From: an uncultured Dechloromonas sp.
GTDB taxonomy: Bacteria; Pseudomonadota; Gammaproteobacteria; Burkholderiales; Rhodocyclaceae
Direction: 5' to 3'
Assembly (NCBI GenBank): GCA_946477505.1
Contig: CAMKYP010000030.1
Span: 1-15,930 of the forward strand
Length of the DNA: 15,930 nucleotides
Of the stretch, positions 7,024 through 14,764 are shown piece by piece. The position numbers were made by a program, and so were the translations under genes. Position 1 is the first letter of the stretch. Each line of letters starts with the position of its first letter. Under the pieces are notes generated by a model. The model worked only from the letters and a program-made list of their open reading frames with translations. It was not told where the DNA came from and did not search any database.

Positions 7024-7931
7024 GCCAGGACAAACCGACCGAAGCCGAGTGGCGGCGCCAGCAGGAACGCAGCAACCTGGCCATCCTCAAGCTGATGGTG
7101 TGGATTTCGCTGACCTTCGGCCGCGCCGTCGGTCGCGTCGTGCTGCACGGCATCGCCGCCTACTTCGTGCTGTTTTCGCCCAAGGCGCGGCGCTTCAGCC
7201 GCCATTACCTGCACCGGGCGCTGGGCCGCTGGGCCGAATGGTCGGACGGCATCCGCCATGTCTTTTCCTTCGCCAGCACCATCCACGACCGCATCTACCT
7301 GCTCAACGACCGCTTCGACTTGTTCGACATCGAGGTGATCGGCGCCGAAGCGGTTACCGAGGCGGCCCGCAGCCATCCCGGCGCCCTGCTCATCGGCGCC
7401 CACCTCGGCAGCTTCGAAGTGCTGCGCGCCGTCGGGCGAGGTCGGGAGGGGCTGCCGGTGGCGATGCTGATGTACGAGGAAAACGCCCGCAAGCTCAACG
7501 CCACGCTGGAAGCGATCAACCCGGCCGCCAGCCGGGATGTCATCCCGCTTGGCCGCATGGATTCGATGCTGCAGGCCCGCGACAAGCTCGACGCCGGCTA
7601 CGCGGTGGGCATGCTGGCCGACCGCAGCCTGAGCGACGATGCGACCGTCGATTGCGACTTCCTCGGCCAGCCCGCCCCCTTTCCGCTCGGCCCGTGGCGC
7701 ATGGCCGCCATGCTGCGTCGACCGGTCTTCTTCATGACCGGGCTGTACCTGGGCGGCAACCGCTACCGGCTGCACTTCGAGCCGCTGGCCGATTTCACGC
7801 AGACGCCGCGCGCCGAACGCGATGCCGCAATCCGCGTCGCCATGCAGCATTACGCCGACCGTTTGACGCATTATTGCCGTTCGGCCCCGTACAACTGGTT
7901 CAACTTCTTCGATTTCTGGCAGAAAAAATGA
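7020..7931 (+). CDS. LPLAT-superfamily acyltransferase (LpxL/HtrB-like)
   Basis: This 303-residue protein has the acyltransferase HX4E motif as GAHLGSFEVLR (His128, Glu133) and the later GMLADRSLSDD and FLGQPAPFPLGP blocks of the HtrB/LpxL and COG4261 groups. A hydrophobic stretch at about 22-52 suggests membrane association. Such enzymes move an acyl chain from acyl-ACP to a lipid or sugar acceptor on the cytoplasmic face of the inner membrane. In APE clusters the corresponding gene is often fused to, or next to, a glycosyltransferase; here no glycosyltransferase domain is present. The predicted role is to transfer the finished chain to a lipid anchor before export. It starts in the ATGA overlap with the dehydratase and ends in one with the LolA-like gene. 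Confidence 0.88.
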   Translation: MSQDKPTEAEWRRQQERSNLAILKLMVWISLTFGRAVGRVVLHGIAAYFVLFSPKARRFSRHYLHRALGRWAEWSDGIRHVFSFASTIHDRIYLLNDRFDLFDIEVIGAEAVTEAARSHPGALLIGAHLGSFEVLRAVGRGREGLPVAMLMYEENARKLNATLEAINPAASRDVIPLGRMDSMLQARDKLDAGYAVGMLADRSLSDDATVDCDFLGQPAPFPLGPWRMAAMLRRPVFFMTGLYLGGNRYRLHFEPLADFTQTPRAERDAAIRVAMQHYADRLTHYCRSAPYNWFNFFDFWQKK

Positions 7932-8506
7932 CCAAGCGCCTACTCGCCTGCCTGCTATGCCTCGCCGTCGCGCTGCCGGCCAGCGCCGCCTTCGACATCG
8001 CCCAACTGATGGGCGACCTCGCCAAGCACAAGGGCGGCCGCGCCAAGTTCGTCGAAAGGAAATACCTCGCCATTCTCGACAAGCCCGTGGTGTCGACCGG
8101 GGAAATGACCTACACCGCGCCGGACCGCCTGGAAAAGCGCACGCTGACGCCGAAGGTGGAAACTCTGCTCCTCGACAAGGACATCCTGTCCATCGAGCGC
8201 GACAAGCAGAAACTGAGCATCAACCTCGCCAATCAGCCCGAAGCGCTGGCCTTCGTGGACAGCATACGCGGCACGCTGTCCGGCAACCGGGCAGCGCTGG
8301 AGAAAAACTACGCCCTGCATCTGGCCGGCAACTCGGACAAGTGGGTACTCACACTCCTGCCCAGCGACCAGAAAATCGCCAGCATGGTCCAGCGCATCAC
8401 GGTGACCGGCAACAAGAACCAAGTGCGCATCATCGAATACCTGCAGGCCGATGGCGACCGCGCGGTACTCAATATCGACCCCGTCGATCCCGGTAGCGGC
8501 AAATGA
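7928..8506 (+). CDS. LolA-like periplasmic lipid carrier protein
   Basis: The 192-residue product has a clear signal peptide (KR, hydrophobic core, PASA before AFD; cleavage near residue 20). A beta-rich body of about 170 residues follows, with features of the LolA-like proteins encoded next to MMPL exporters in APE clusters. These include GRAKFVERKYLAILDKPV at about 38-55 and a GEMTYTAPDRLEKRTL segment. Family members form a half-barrel that shields acyl chains in the periplasm. Here it would pick up the product from the inner-membrane exporter and pass it towards the outer membrane. It is not the housekeeping LolA, which lies elsewhere and has a different N-terminal sequence. ATGA overlaps occur at both ends. 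Confidence 0.87.
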   Translation: MTKRLLACLLCLAVALPASAAFDIAQLMGDLAKHKGGRAKFVERKYLAILDKPVVSTGEMTYTAPDRLEKRTLTPKVETLLLDKDILSIERDKQKLSINLANQPEALAFVDSIRGTLSGNRAALEKNYALHLAGNSDKWVLTLLPSDQKIASMVQRITVTGNKNQVRIIEYLQADGDRAVLNIDPVDPGSGK

Positions 8507-10845
8507 CCCGCCCAGCCGGCCGCGCGCTCGCCCTGTGGTTGCTGGCCATGCTGGCCGGCGCCGTCATTGTCTGGAACAGCCGCTTCTCGGCCGACATGTC
8601 CTTCTTCTTGCCGGCCAAGCCAAGCGCCGAGCAGCAGGTGCTGGTCGACCAATTGAAGGAAGGCGTCGTCTCGCGCCTGCTGATGGTCGCCATCGCCGGT
8701 GGCGACGCGGCCGACCGCGCGACGGCCTCGCGCGCGCTGCGCGCCCGTCTGGAAAAATTGCCGGAATTCGTCTCGATCCAGAACGGCGAAGCCGGCAGCA
8801 CGGACGCCGACCGCGACTACCTGTTCAAGCACCGTTACCTGCTCAGCCCGGCCGTCACGCCCGAGCGCTTCACGGTCGATGGCCTGCGCCAGGCCGTCGG
8901 CGACAGCATCGACCTGCTCGCCTCGCCGGCCGGCATGATGGTCAAGCCGCTGCTGCCGCGCGACCCGACCGGCGAACTGGTCGCGCTGGTTTCCGGCCTC
9001 AACGCCGGCGCCCAGCCCAACGTCCGCGACGGCGTATGGGCCTCGCGCGATGGCGAACGCGCCATGCTGCTGATCCAGACCGCCGCCCTCGGCTCCGACA
9101 CCGACGGCCAGGAACGCGCCATCGGCCTGATCCATAGCCAGTTCGCCGAAGCCGCAGCGGATGGTCGGTTGAGCCTGCAACTCTCCGGCCCCGGCCTGTT
9201 CGCGGTCAAATCACGAGCGACGATCAAGCACGAGGTCAGCCTGTTATCCACGCTCAGCACCGTCGCCATCGTCGCCGTGCTGTTCTTCGTCTACCGTTCG
9301 CTGCGCCTGATGACCCTCGGCCTGCTGCCGGTTGTCAGCGGTGCGCTGGCCGGCGTGGTGGCGGTCAGCCTCGCCTACGGCACCGTCTTCGGCATCACCG
9401 TCGGCTTCGGCTCGGCCTTGATCGGCGAGGCGGTCGATTACTCGATCTATTACTTCGTGCAATCCGGCCGGCTCGGCGTCGATCACTGGCGCGCCCGTTT
9501 CTGGCCGACCATCCGCCTCGGCGTGCTGACCTCGGCCTGCGGCTTCGGCGCGCTGCTTTTCTCCGGCTTCCCCGGCCTCGCCCAACTCGGCCTTTACTCG
9601 CTGAGCGGCGTTGTCGTCGCCGCGCTGGTCACCCGCTTCATCCTGCCGCCGCTGGCCGGTAGCAACCTGGGCATGCGCGACCTGAGCCACATCGGCCCCC
9701 GTCTCAAGCGCGGTGTCGCCCTCCTGCAGGGGCTGCGCTGGCCCATCCTGATGTTGTCGCTGACCGCGGCCGTCCTGCTCACCGTCAATCGCGAGCGCCT
9801 GTGGCACCCCAACCTGTCGGCGCTGAGCACGGTCAGCGCGGCCGACGGCGAAATCGACCAAGCCTTGCGCGCCGACATCTCGGCACCCGACGCCCGCTAC
9901 ATGGCGGTAATCACCGCACCCGACCGCGAATCGGCGTTGCAGGCCGCCGAGCGGGCAGGGCAGAAGCTCGACCGGCTGATCGCGGAAGGGGTCATCGGCG
10001 GCTACGACAGCCCGGCCCGCTTCCTGCCCAGCGAAGCCATGCAGGCCAGCCGCCGCGCCAGCCTGCCGCCCCCGGACGCGTTGCAGGCACGCCTGCAGAC
10101 GGCATTGACCGACTCGCCGCTGGCCGCCAACAAGCTCGCCGGCTTCCTCGACGATGTCGAAACCTCCCGCCGCCAGGGGCAGGTCAGTCGCGAATCGCTG
10201 AACGGCACCGCCCTCGCGCTGGTTGTCGATTCGCTGCTGGTCCAGCGCCCGGCCGGCTGGAGCGTGCTGCTGCCGCTGCGCCCGCCGGGAGGCGACAAGG
10301 GCGTCGATATCGCCATCGAACCGGTGCGTGCCGCGCTGGCCGGCTCCGGCGCGCTCTTCGTCGACATGAAGAACGAATTCGACACGCTGTACAACGATTA
10401 CCTGCACGAAGCCACGCTGCTGTCGCTGGCCGGCTTCGTCGCCATCGTCGGCCTGCTCGCCGTCACGCTGCGCTCGCCGCGCCGCCTGGCCCGGCTGCTG
10501 CTGCCGCTGCTGCTCTCGGTCGTGCTGGTGATCGCCGGCTTGCACCTGGCCGGTCAGCAACTGCATCTGCTGCACCTGATCGGCATGCTGCTGATCGTTG
10601 CCGTCGGCTCCAACTACGCGCTGTTTTTCGACGATGCCAGCCAGTCGGCCCGAGGCTTCGAGGATTTCGACGACGCCACGCTGGTCTCGATGGCCGTCGC
10701 CAACCTGACCACCGCCATCGGCTTCGGCACGCTCGCCCTGTCCAAGGTGCCGGTGCTGCACGCCGTCGGCATCACGGTCGGACCGGGCGCGATCCTCGCG
10801 CTGCTGCTCTCGGCTTGCTTTGTCAGCCGGAAGGGCGAGGCATGA
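8503..10845 (+). CDS. MMPL-family RND exporter
   Basis: This 780-residue protein has the duplicated RND/MMPL plan. TM1 (about 8-25) is followed by a large periplasmic domain and TM2-6 (about 245-385, including GEAVDYSIYYFV); then TM7 (about 412-430), a second periplasmic domain, and TM8-12 (about 637-775, including VGSNYALFFDD). The acidic residues in the GEAVDYS and NYALFFDD segments are in the region used for proton relay. MMPL proteins export lipids and glycolipids from the inner membrane; the APE exporters belong to this family. It is encoded directly after the LolA-like carrier, which is the usual pairing. The start lies in an ATGA overlap. The stop overlaps the ATG of an 11-codon frame that leads to the next gene. 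Confidence 0.93.
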   Translation: MTRPAGRALALWLLAMLAGAVIVWNSRFSADMSFFLPAKPSAEQQVLVDQLKEGVVSRLLMVAIAGGDAADRATASRALRARLEKLPEFVSIQNGEAGSTDADRDYLFKHRYLLSPAVTPERFTVDGLRQAVGDSIDLLASPAGMMVKPLLPRDPTGELVALVSGLNAGAQPNVRDGVWASRDGERAMLLIQTAALGSDTDGQERAIGLIHSQFAEAAADGRLSLQLSGPGLFAVKSRATIKHEVSLLSTLSTVAIVAVLFFVYRSLRLMTLGLLPVVSGALAGVVAVSLAYGTVFGITVGFGSALIGEAVDYSIYYFVQSGRLGVDHWRARFWPTIRLGVLTSACGFGALLFSGFPGLAQLGLYSLSGVVVAALVTRFILPPLAGSNLGMRDLSHIGPRLKRGVALLQGLRWPILMLSLTAAVLLTVNRERLWHPNLSALSTVSAADGEIDQALRADISAPDARYMAVITAPDRESALQAAERAGQKLDRLIAEGVIGGYDSPARFLPSEAMQASRRASLPPPDALQARLQTALTDSPLAANKLAGFLDDVETSRRQGQVSRESLNGTALALVVDSLLVQRPAGWSVLLPLRPPGGDKGVDIAIEPVRAALAGSGALFVDMKNEFDTLYNDYLHEATLLSLAGFVAIVGLLAVTLRSPRRLARLLLPLLLSVVLVIAGLHLAGQQLHLLHLIGMLLIVAVGSNYALFFDDASQSARGFEDFDDATLVSMAVANLTTAIGFGTLALSKVPVLHAVGITVGPGAILALLLSACFVSRKGEA

Positions 10846-10877
10846 CGGCGCCCGTTTCACGTGGAACCACGGCATGA
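10842..10877 (+). other. Eleven-codon frame linking exporter and hydrolase genes
   Basis: An ATG at 10842 overlaps the exporter stop as ATGA, encodes MTAPVSRGTTA, and ends at a TGA (10875-10877) that itself overlaps the hydrolase start ATG (10874) as ATGA. The frame could relay terminating ribosomes across the 28-base gap. It may equally be a chance product of the short gap; nothing indicates a functional peptide. Confidence 0.25.
10854..10867. promoter_or_regulatory. parS-like 14-mer
   Basis: The sequence GTTTCACGTGGAAC differs at one base from the palindromic ParB-binding core GTTTCACGTGAAAC. It lies in the short exporter-hydrolase gap rather than in the middle of a conserved coding region. 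Its right part (GTGGAA) also serves as the likely Shine-Dalgarno region of the hydrolase gene, so the match may be accidental. Functional parS sites normally cluster near the replication origin, and no origin or par genes are seen here. Confidence 0.3.
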
Positions 10878-11515
10878 CTGAAGGTTTGCGCACAATCCGC
10901 CGCCACCGTGGCGCCGACACGCTGCTCGTCATGCTACCCGGCGCCTACATGACGGCCGAGGATTATGCAGCCCGCTTCTTTCCGCTGCTCGACCAGCGCG
11001 CTCTCGCGCTCGATGTGCTTGCAGTCGATCTCGGCCTCGATGCCGTCTCGGCCGGCGACGCCTTGCCGGCCGTTCGCGAACAGATTCTCCGCCCGGCACG
11101 TCAGACTTATCGGCGGGTCTGGCTTGGCGGCATCTCGCTCGGCGGCCTGCTGGCGCTGAGCCTCGCCGCCGACCACCGCGATGCCATCGACGGCCTGTGC
11201 CTGATCGCCCCCTACCCGGGCAGCCGGCTGACATCCAACGCCATCGCCCGTGCCGGCGGCCTCGATGCCTGGCAACCCACGGCGGAGCAACTGGACGACC
11301 CGGAATACCGGGTCTACAACTGGCTCAAGGCACCGCCGGCCAGTCTGCCCAGCTTCGTCGGCTACGCCAGCGAAGACCGCTTCGCCGACGGCATGCGCGC
11401 CATTGCCGAGCGCTTCCCGCCCACGGCACGCCGCACTATCCCCGGCAACCACGACTGGCCGGCCTGGTGCGAATTGTGGGAATATTTTCTGGATTCCGGC
11501 CTTGTTTCCGCCTAA
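10874..11515 (+). CDS. Alpha/beta hydrolase
   Basis: The 213-residue product has a complete alpha/beta hydrolase triad by pattern: nucleophile Ser88 in GGISLGG, Asp168 in YASEDRF, and His193 in GNHDWPAW. No signal peptide or membrane segment is visible, so it is probably cytoplasmic. Canonical APE clusters carry a hotdog-type thioesterase, which is missing here. This hydrolase could take over chain release or editing by cleaving an acyl-thioester or ester, but that is inference. The start at 10874 is preferred over an in-frame ATG at 10820 because it follows GTGGAA at a suitable distance and avoids a 26-base overlap with the exporter. The gene ends 12 bases before the deacetylase gene. Confidence 0.82.
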   Translation: MTEGLRTIRRHRGADTLLVMLPGAYMTAEDYAARFFPLLDQRALALDVLAVDLGLDAVSAGDALPAVREQILRPARQTYRRVWLGGISLGGLLALSLAADHRDAIDGLCLIAPYPGSRLTSNAIARAGGLDAWQPTAEQLDDPEYRVYNWLKAPPASLPSFVGYASEDRFADGMRAIAERFPPTARRTIPGNHDWPAWCELWEYFLDSGLVSA

Positions 11516-11527
11516 TTCCACCTGACC

Positions 11528-12328
11528 ATGCCGCCCCCCTGGAAGCCCACTCCCGCCATCCGCGCCACGCTGGCCATCCATGCCGGTGCCGTGGTCGGAT
11601 GCCTGCTGGCCCCGTCATTCTGGCCCTGGGCGCTCGGCGCGCTGGTCATCAATCACGCGGTGATCACCACCGCCGGCCTGCTGCCGCGCTCGACGCTGCT
11701 CGGCCCCAACCTGACCCGCTTGCCGCCCGCGGCCATCGCCCACCGCGAGGTGGCGATCACCATCGACGACGGCCCCGATCCCGAAGTCACGCCGCAGGTG
11801 CTCGATCTGCTCGACGCCGCCGGTGCCAAAGCCACCTTCTTCTGCATCGGCTGGCGTGCTCGCGAAAACCCGGCGCTGTGCCGGGAAATCGTCACCCGGG
11901 GCCACCAGGTCGAAAACCACGGCGACAGCCATTCCAAGGCCTTCGCCTTCTTCGGCCCCCGGCGCATGCAGGCCGACATCGCCGCCGGGCAGGCGACCCT
12001 GACCGGTATCACCGGCCGCACACCGCGCTACTTCCGCGCCACGGCCGGCCTGCGCAACCCCTTCCTCGACCCCGTGCTGCACCGCCTCGGCATCAAGCTC
12101 GCCGCCTGGACACGCCGCCCCTACGACACCCGCTGCGGCGATCCGGATACCGTCCTCGCCCGCCTGACCCGCGACCTGGCCCCCGGCGACATCCTGCTCA
12201 TGCATGACGGCCACGCCGCCCGCACGGCGGACGGCCAAGCGGTTATCCTCGCCGTCTTGCCACGCCTGCTCGCCACGCTGCACGAACAAAACCTCAACCC
12301 CGTCACGCTGAACGACGCCACCACATGA
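11528..12328 (+). CDS. Membrane-anchored polysaccharide deacetylase (NodB homology, CE4)
   Basis: Residues 10-30 and 32-52 are hydrophobic and probably anchor the protein in the inner membrane. A NodB-type catalytic domain follows. Motif 1 is TIDDGPDP (Asp80, Asp81). Motif 2 is HGDSH (His131, His135), the metal-binding pair. Motif 3 keeps the arginine (Arg170) but reads RATAG instead of the common RPPYG. Motif 5 is LLMHDGH (His226). The classic DxxDW fourth motif is replaced by WTRRPYDT. CE4 enzymes remove N- or O-acetyl groups from sugars; the substrate is unknown here. In this operon it may trim the sugar or lipid acceptor of the exported product. The stop overlaps the methyltransferase start (ATGA). 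No clear Shine-Dalgarno sequence was found. Confidence 0.88.
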   Translation: MPPPWKPTPAIRATLAIHAGAVVGCLLAPSFWPWALGALVINHAVITTAGLLPRSTLLGPNLTRLPPAAIAHREVAITIDDGPDPEVTPQVLDLLDAAGAKATFFCIGWRARENPALCREIVTRGHQVENHGDSHSKAFAFFGPRRMQADIAAGQATLTGITGRTPRYFRATAGLRNPFLDPVLHRLGIKLAAWTRRPYDTRCGDPDTVLARLTRDLAPGDILLMHDGHAARTADGQAVILAVLPRLLATLHEQNLNPVTLNDATT

Positions 12329-13047
12329 CCAAGCGTTTCCTGAGAACCCTGCTCGACGACGCCAGCCGCCCATTCATCGGCGGCGGCCATTTCGCCTACC
12401 GCTACGCGCGCGGCAAACTCTCCTCCGACAGCATCTTCCGCGAAATCCTCAAGCGCGGCCTGTTGCCCGCCGAAGGCCGCTACCTTGACCTCGGCTGCGG
12501 CCAGGGCAGCCTGTTCGCCTGGCTGCTCGCCGCCCGCAAGCTCTACGAGGCCGGCCACTGGCCCAAGGACTGGCCGGCCGCGCCGAAACCCCTGCACCTG
12601 CGCGGCATCGAGCTGATGCAGAAAGACGTGGACCGCGCCGCCCGGGCCTTCGGTACCGACCACCCGGTTGTCCACATCGAGCAGGGCGACATGACCCGGG
12701 CCGACTTCGGACAGGTTGACGTCATCACCATCCTCGACGCCCTGCATTACTTCGACCACGCTCACCAGAAGGACGTGCTCAAGCGCATCCGTGCCGCATT
12801 GCCGCCGGGCGGCCTGTTCCTGACCCGCGTCGGCGACGCCTCGGCCGGCCTGCCATATCACATCTGCAACTGGGTCGACCACGCCGTCACCTTCGTACGC
12901 GGCCACCGCCTGCCACGCCTCTACTGCCGGCCGCTCGCCGAATGGGTCGCGCTGCTGCAAAGCCTCGGTTTCACGGTCGAGAGCGACCCGATGAACGAAG
13001 GCAAGCCCTTCGCCAACGTCATGCTGGTCTGCCGCGTTCCCGGCTGA
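12325..13047 (+). CDS. Class I SAM-dependent methyltransferase
   Basis: The 240-residue protein has the SAM-binding motif I LDLGCGQGSL (Asp55-Gly61) and the later VDVITILDALHYFDH (about 131-145) and LPPGGLFLTRV segments of a Rossmann-fold methyltransferase. No signal peptide is present, so it acts in the cytoplasm. Methyltransferases occur in APE clusters, where they can methylate the aryl head group; an O-methylation of the product here is a reasonable guess but not shown. It is coupled to the deacetylase by an ATGA overlap and is followed nine bases later by the lipoprotein gene. Confidence 0.87.
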   Translation: MTKRFLRTLLDDASRPFIGGGHFAYRYARGKLSSDSIFREILKRGLLPAEGRYLDLGCGQGSLFAWLLAARKLYEAGHWPKDWPAAPKPLHLRGIELMQKDVDRAARAFGTDHPVVHIEQGDMTRADFGQVDVITILDALHYFDHAHQKDVLKRIRAALPPGGLFLTRVGDASAGLPYHICNWVDHAVTFVRGHRLPRLYCRPLAEWVALLQSLGFTVESDPMNEGKPFANVMLVCRVPG

Positions 13048-13056
13048 CGCCACGCC

Positions 13057-14238
13057 ATGTTCCCCGCCTTCCGCCTCGCGCTCCCGGCTGTTGCGTTGCT
13101 CGCCACCCTGGCCGGCTGCTCGACCTTCGACGAAGGCGAGGGGGATGGCCCGGCACTACCGCCCGACATGGCCCGCCGCGCCGACGGCAAGACCGCCACC
13201 GCCTGGCCCACCTCACTGGGCGACGCCGAAGTCCGCAAGCGCATCGCCCAGTTGCTGCCCGGCTACGTGAAAGACAGGGCGGGCTGGGCCGAAGACCTGC
13301 ATACCGCCTTCAAGACACTGGCTGTGCCGCACGCCGCGCAGACCTACTGCAGCGTCATGGCCGTCATTGAGCAGGAATCGAGCTTCCAGGCCGACCCGGT
13401 GGTTCCCGGCCTGCCCGGCATCGTGCGCAAGGAGCTGGAAACGCGGGCCGGACGCTACGGCGTACCGTCGCTGATCATCACCGCCGCGCTGAGCAAGAGT
13501 TCGCCCGACGGCAAGAGCTACAACGAGCGCATCGACGCCCTGAAAACCGAAAAACAGCTCAACGCCCTGTTCGAAGACATGATCGGCGAGCTGCCCTTCG
13601 GTCGCCAGCTGTTCGCCGACTACAACCCGGTACGCACCGGCGGCCCGATGCAGGTCAGCATCGAATTCGCCAACCAGCACGTCAAGGAACGCAACTACCC
13701 GTACCCGATCGCCCGGAAGCTACGCGACGAGGTGTTCACCCGGCGTGGCGGCGTCTACTTCGGCAGCGCCATCCTGCTCGATTACGAAGTCCCCTACGAC
13801 CAGGTCGTCTATCGCTTCGCCGACTTCAACGCCGGCCGCTACAGCAGCCGCAACGCTGCCTTCCAGCTGGCGCTCGCCCGCATCAGCGGCAAGCCGCTGG
13901 CGCCGGATGGCGACCTGCTGCGCTACGAAAACGGCCTGCCGGCCAACGTCGCGAGCAGTGTCGAGGATGCCGCGCTGAGCATCGCCTACAAGCTGGACAT
14001 GAGCCGCCCGCAGATTCGCCGCGACCTGCTGCTGGAAAAGACCGCTTCCTTCAGCCGCAGCCCGCTATTCACCCGCGTCTTCGAACTCGCCGACAAGCAG
14101 GGCAAGCCCATGCCCCGCCAGGCCATGCCGCAGATCGACCTGAAAAGCCCGAAGATCACCCGCAAGCTGACCACCGAATGGTTCGCCAAGCGGGTGGAAG
14201 GCCGCTACAAAACCTGCCTGGCACGCGGCGCGTCGTAG
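13057..14238 (+). CDS. DUF1615-family lipoprotein
   Basis: The 393-residue product begins with a lipoprotein signal peptide ending in the lipobox LAGC (Cys21) followed by STFDEGEG. The residues after the cysteine (Ser at +2) favour sorting to the outer membrane. The body contains blocks recognised as DUF1615, such as PVRTGGPMQVSIEFA and RRGGVYFGSAILLDYEVP. The function of the family is unknown. A segment near the N-terminus (YCSVMAVIEQESSFQADP, about 109-126) resembles the glutamate-containing motif of lytic transglycosylases and could hint at a murein-related role; this is weak evidence. It lies nine bases after the methyltransferase gene and is probably the last gene of the operon. The converging gene ends 25 bases away and no convincing terminator was seen. 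Confidence 0.85.
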   Translation: MFPAFRLALPAVALLATLAGCSTFDEGEGDGPALPPDMARRADGKTATAWPTSLGDAEVRKRIAQLLPGYVKDRAGWAEDLHTAFKTLAVPHAAQTYCSVMAVIEQESSFQADPVVPGLPGIVRKELETRAGRYGVPSLIITAALSKSSPDGKSYNERIDALKTEKQLNALFEDMIGELPFGRQLFADYNPVRTGGPMQVSIEFANQHVKERNYPYPIARKLRDEVFTRRGGVYFGSAILLDYEVPYDQVVYRFADFNAGRYSSRNAAFQLALARISGKPLAPDGDLLRYENGLPANVASSVEDAALSIAYKLDMSRPQIRRDLLLEKTASFSRSPLFTRVFELADKQGKPMPRQAMPQIDLKSPKITRKLTTEWFAKRVEGRYKTCLARGAS

Positions 14239-14263
14239 GGCAGGCAGCACCGCCGCGAGCGCC

Positions 14264-14710
14264 TCAGCGGCTCGGAACGGCCGCCTCGATCTTTCGGCGG
14301 TCCAGATACTTCTCGAAAGTACTGAACGAGGCCGTCACCTCGGGGTTGGACATCAGCTCCTGCATCGCCAGCCCGCCCAGCGCGCGGAACGCCGTCTGCA
14401 TGGCCACCTGCCCCTCGTTCCTTATCGCGGCCTGCGCCTGCTTCGCACAATCTTCGCTCAGCAAGCGGGTAACCAGCACCCCCATGGTATTCGACGTCTG
14501 GTCGCGCACCTTGTCCGTCACTACGGCAAACTCGCGAATCTCCGGGTGCGTCGACATGGCCGCGAACACCCACTTGGCGAGGTTCTTGCGGTCCTTGCCG
14601 CTGGTGTTGTCGGTCAGGCAGCTGGTCAGCGCAACGGCATCCGGGCCGGCCAGCGCGGGCAGGGTGGTAAAGAGCGTGCACAAGGCAATGGCGAGGGATT
14701 TTTTGTTCAT
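14264..14710 (-). CDS. Secreted hypothetical protein
   Basis: The 148-residue product has a signal peptide (MNKK, hydrophobic core, LPALA before GPD; cleavage near residue 22). A largely helical mature part of about 126 residues carries two cysteines (Cys31, Cys88) that could form a disulfide in the periplasm. I do not recognise a named domain. It is transcribed towards the DUF1615 gene and away from the integron cassettes, in the same direction as the cassettes. No attC follows its 3' end, so it is probably a resident chromosomal gene bordering the array rather than a cassette. Its 5' region (14711-14764) is AT-rich and may hold its promoter; TACTAT in that stretch is a weak -10 candidate. 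Confidence 0.75.
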   Translation of the reverse strand: MNKKSLAIALCTLFTTLPALAGPDAVALTSCLTDNTSGKDRKNLAKWVFAAMSTHPEIREFAVVTDKVRDQTSNTMGVLVTRLLSEDCAKQAQAAIRNEGQVAMQTAFRALGGLAMQELMSNPEVTASFSTFEKYLDRRKIEAAVPSR

Positions 14711-14764
14711 GGTGTCGTAATAGTAAGGAAAAATTGAATCAGGCAGACGGCAGCGCGCTCGTAG

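Noticed and set aside
6687..7871. 394-codon minus-strand frame opposite the dehydratase and acyltransferase
   Set aside because: Shadow of overlapping genes with clear motifs on the plus strand; composition is atypical for protein.
9244..10932. 562-codon minus-strand frame opposite the exporter
   Set aside because: Gln/Asp/Arg-rich translation antisense to a full-length MMPL protein; a product of GC bias.
14239..14263. Bidirectional terminator in the gap between the DUF1615 gene and the converging gene
   Set aside because: Only short broken stems can be drawn and there is no U tract.
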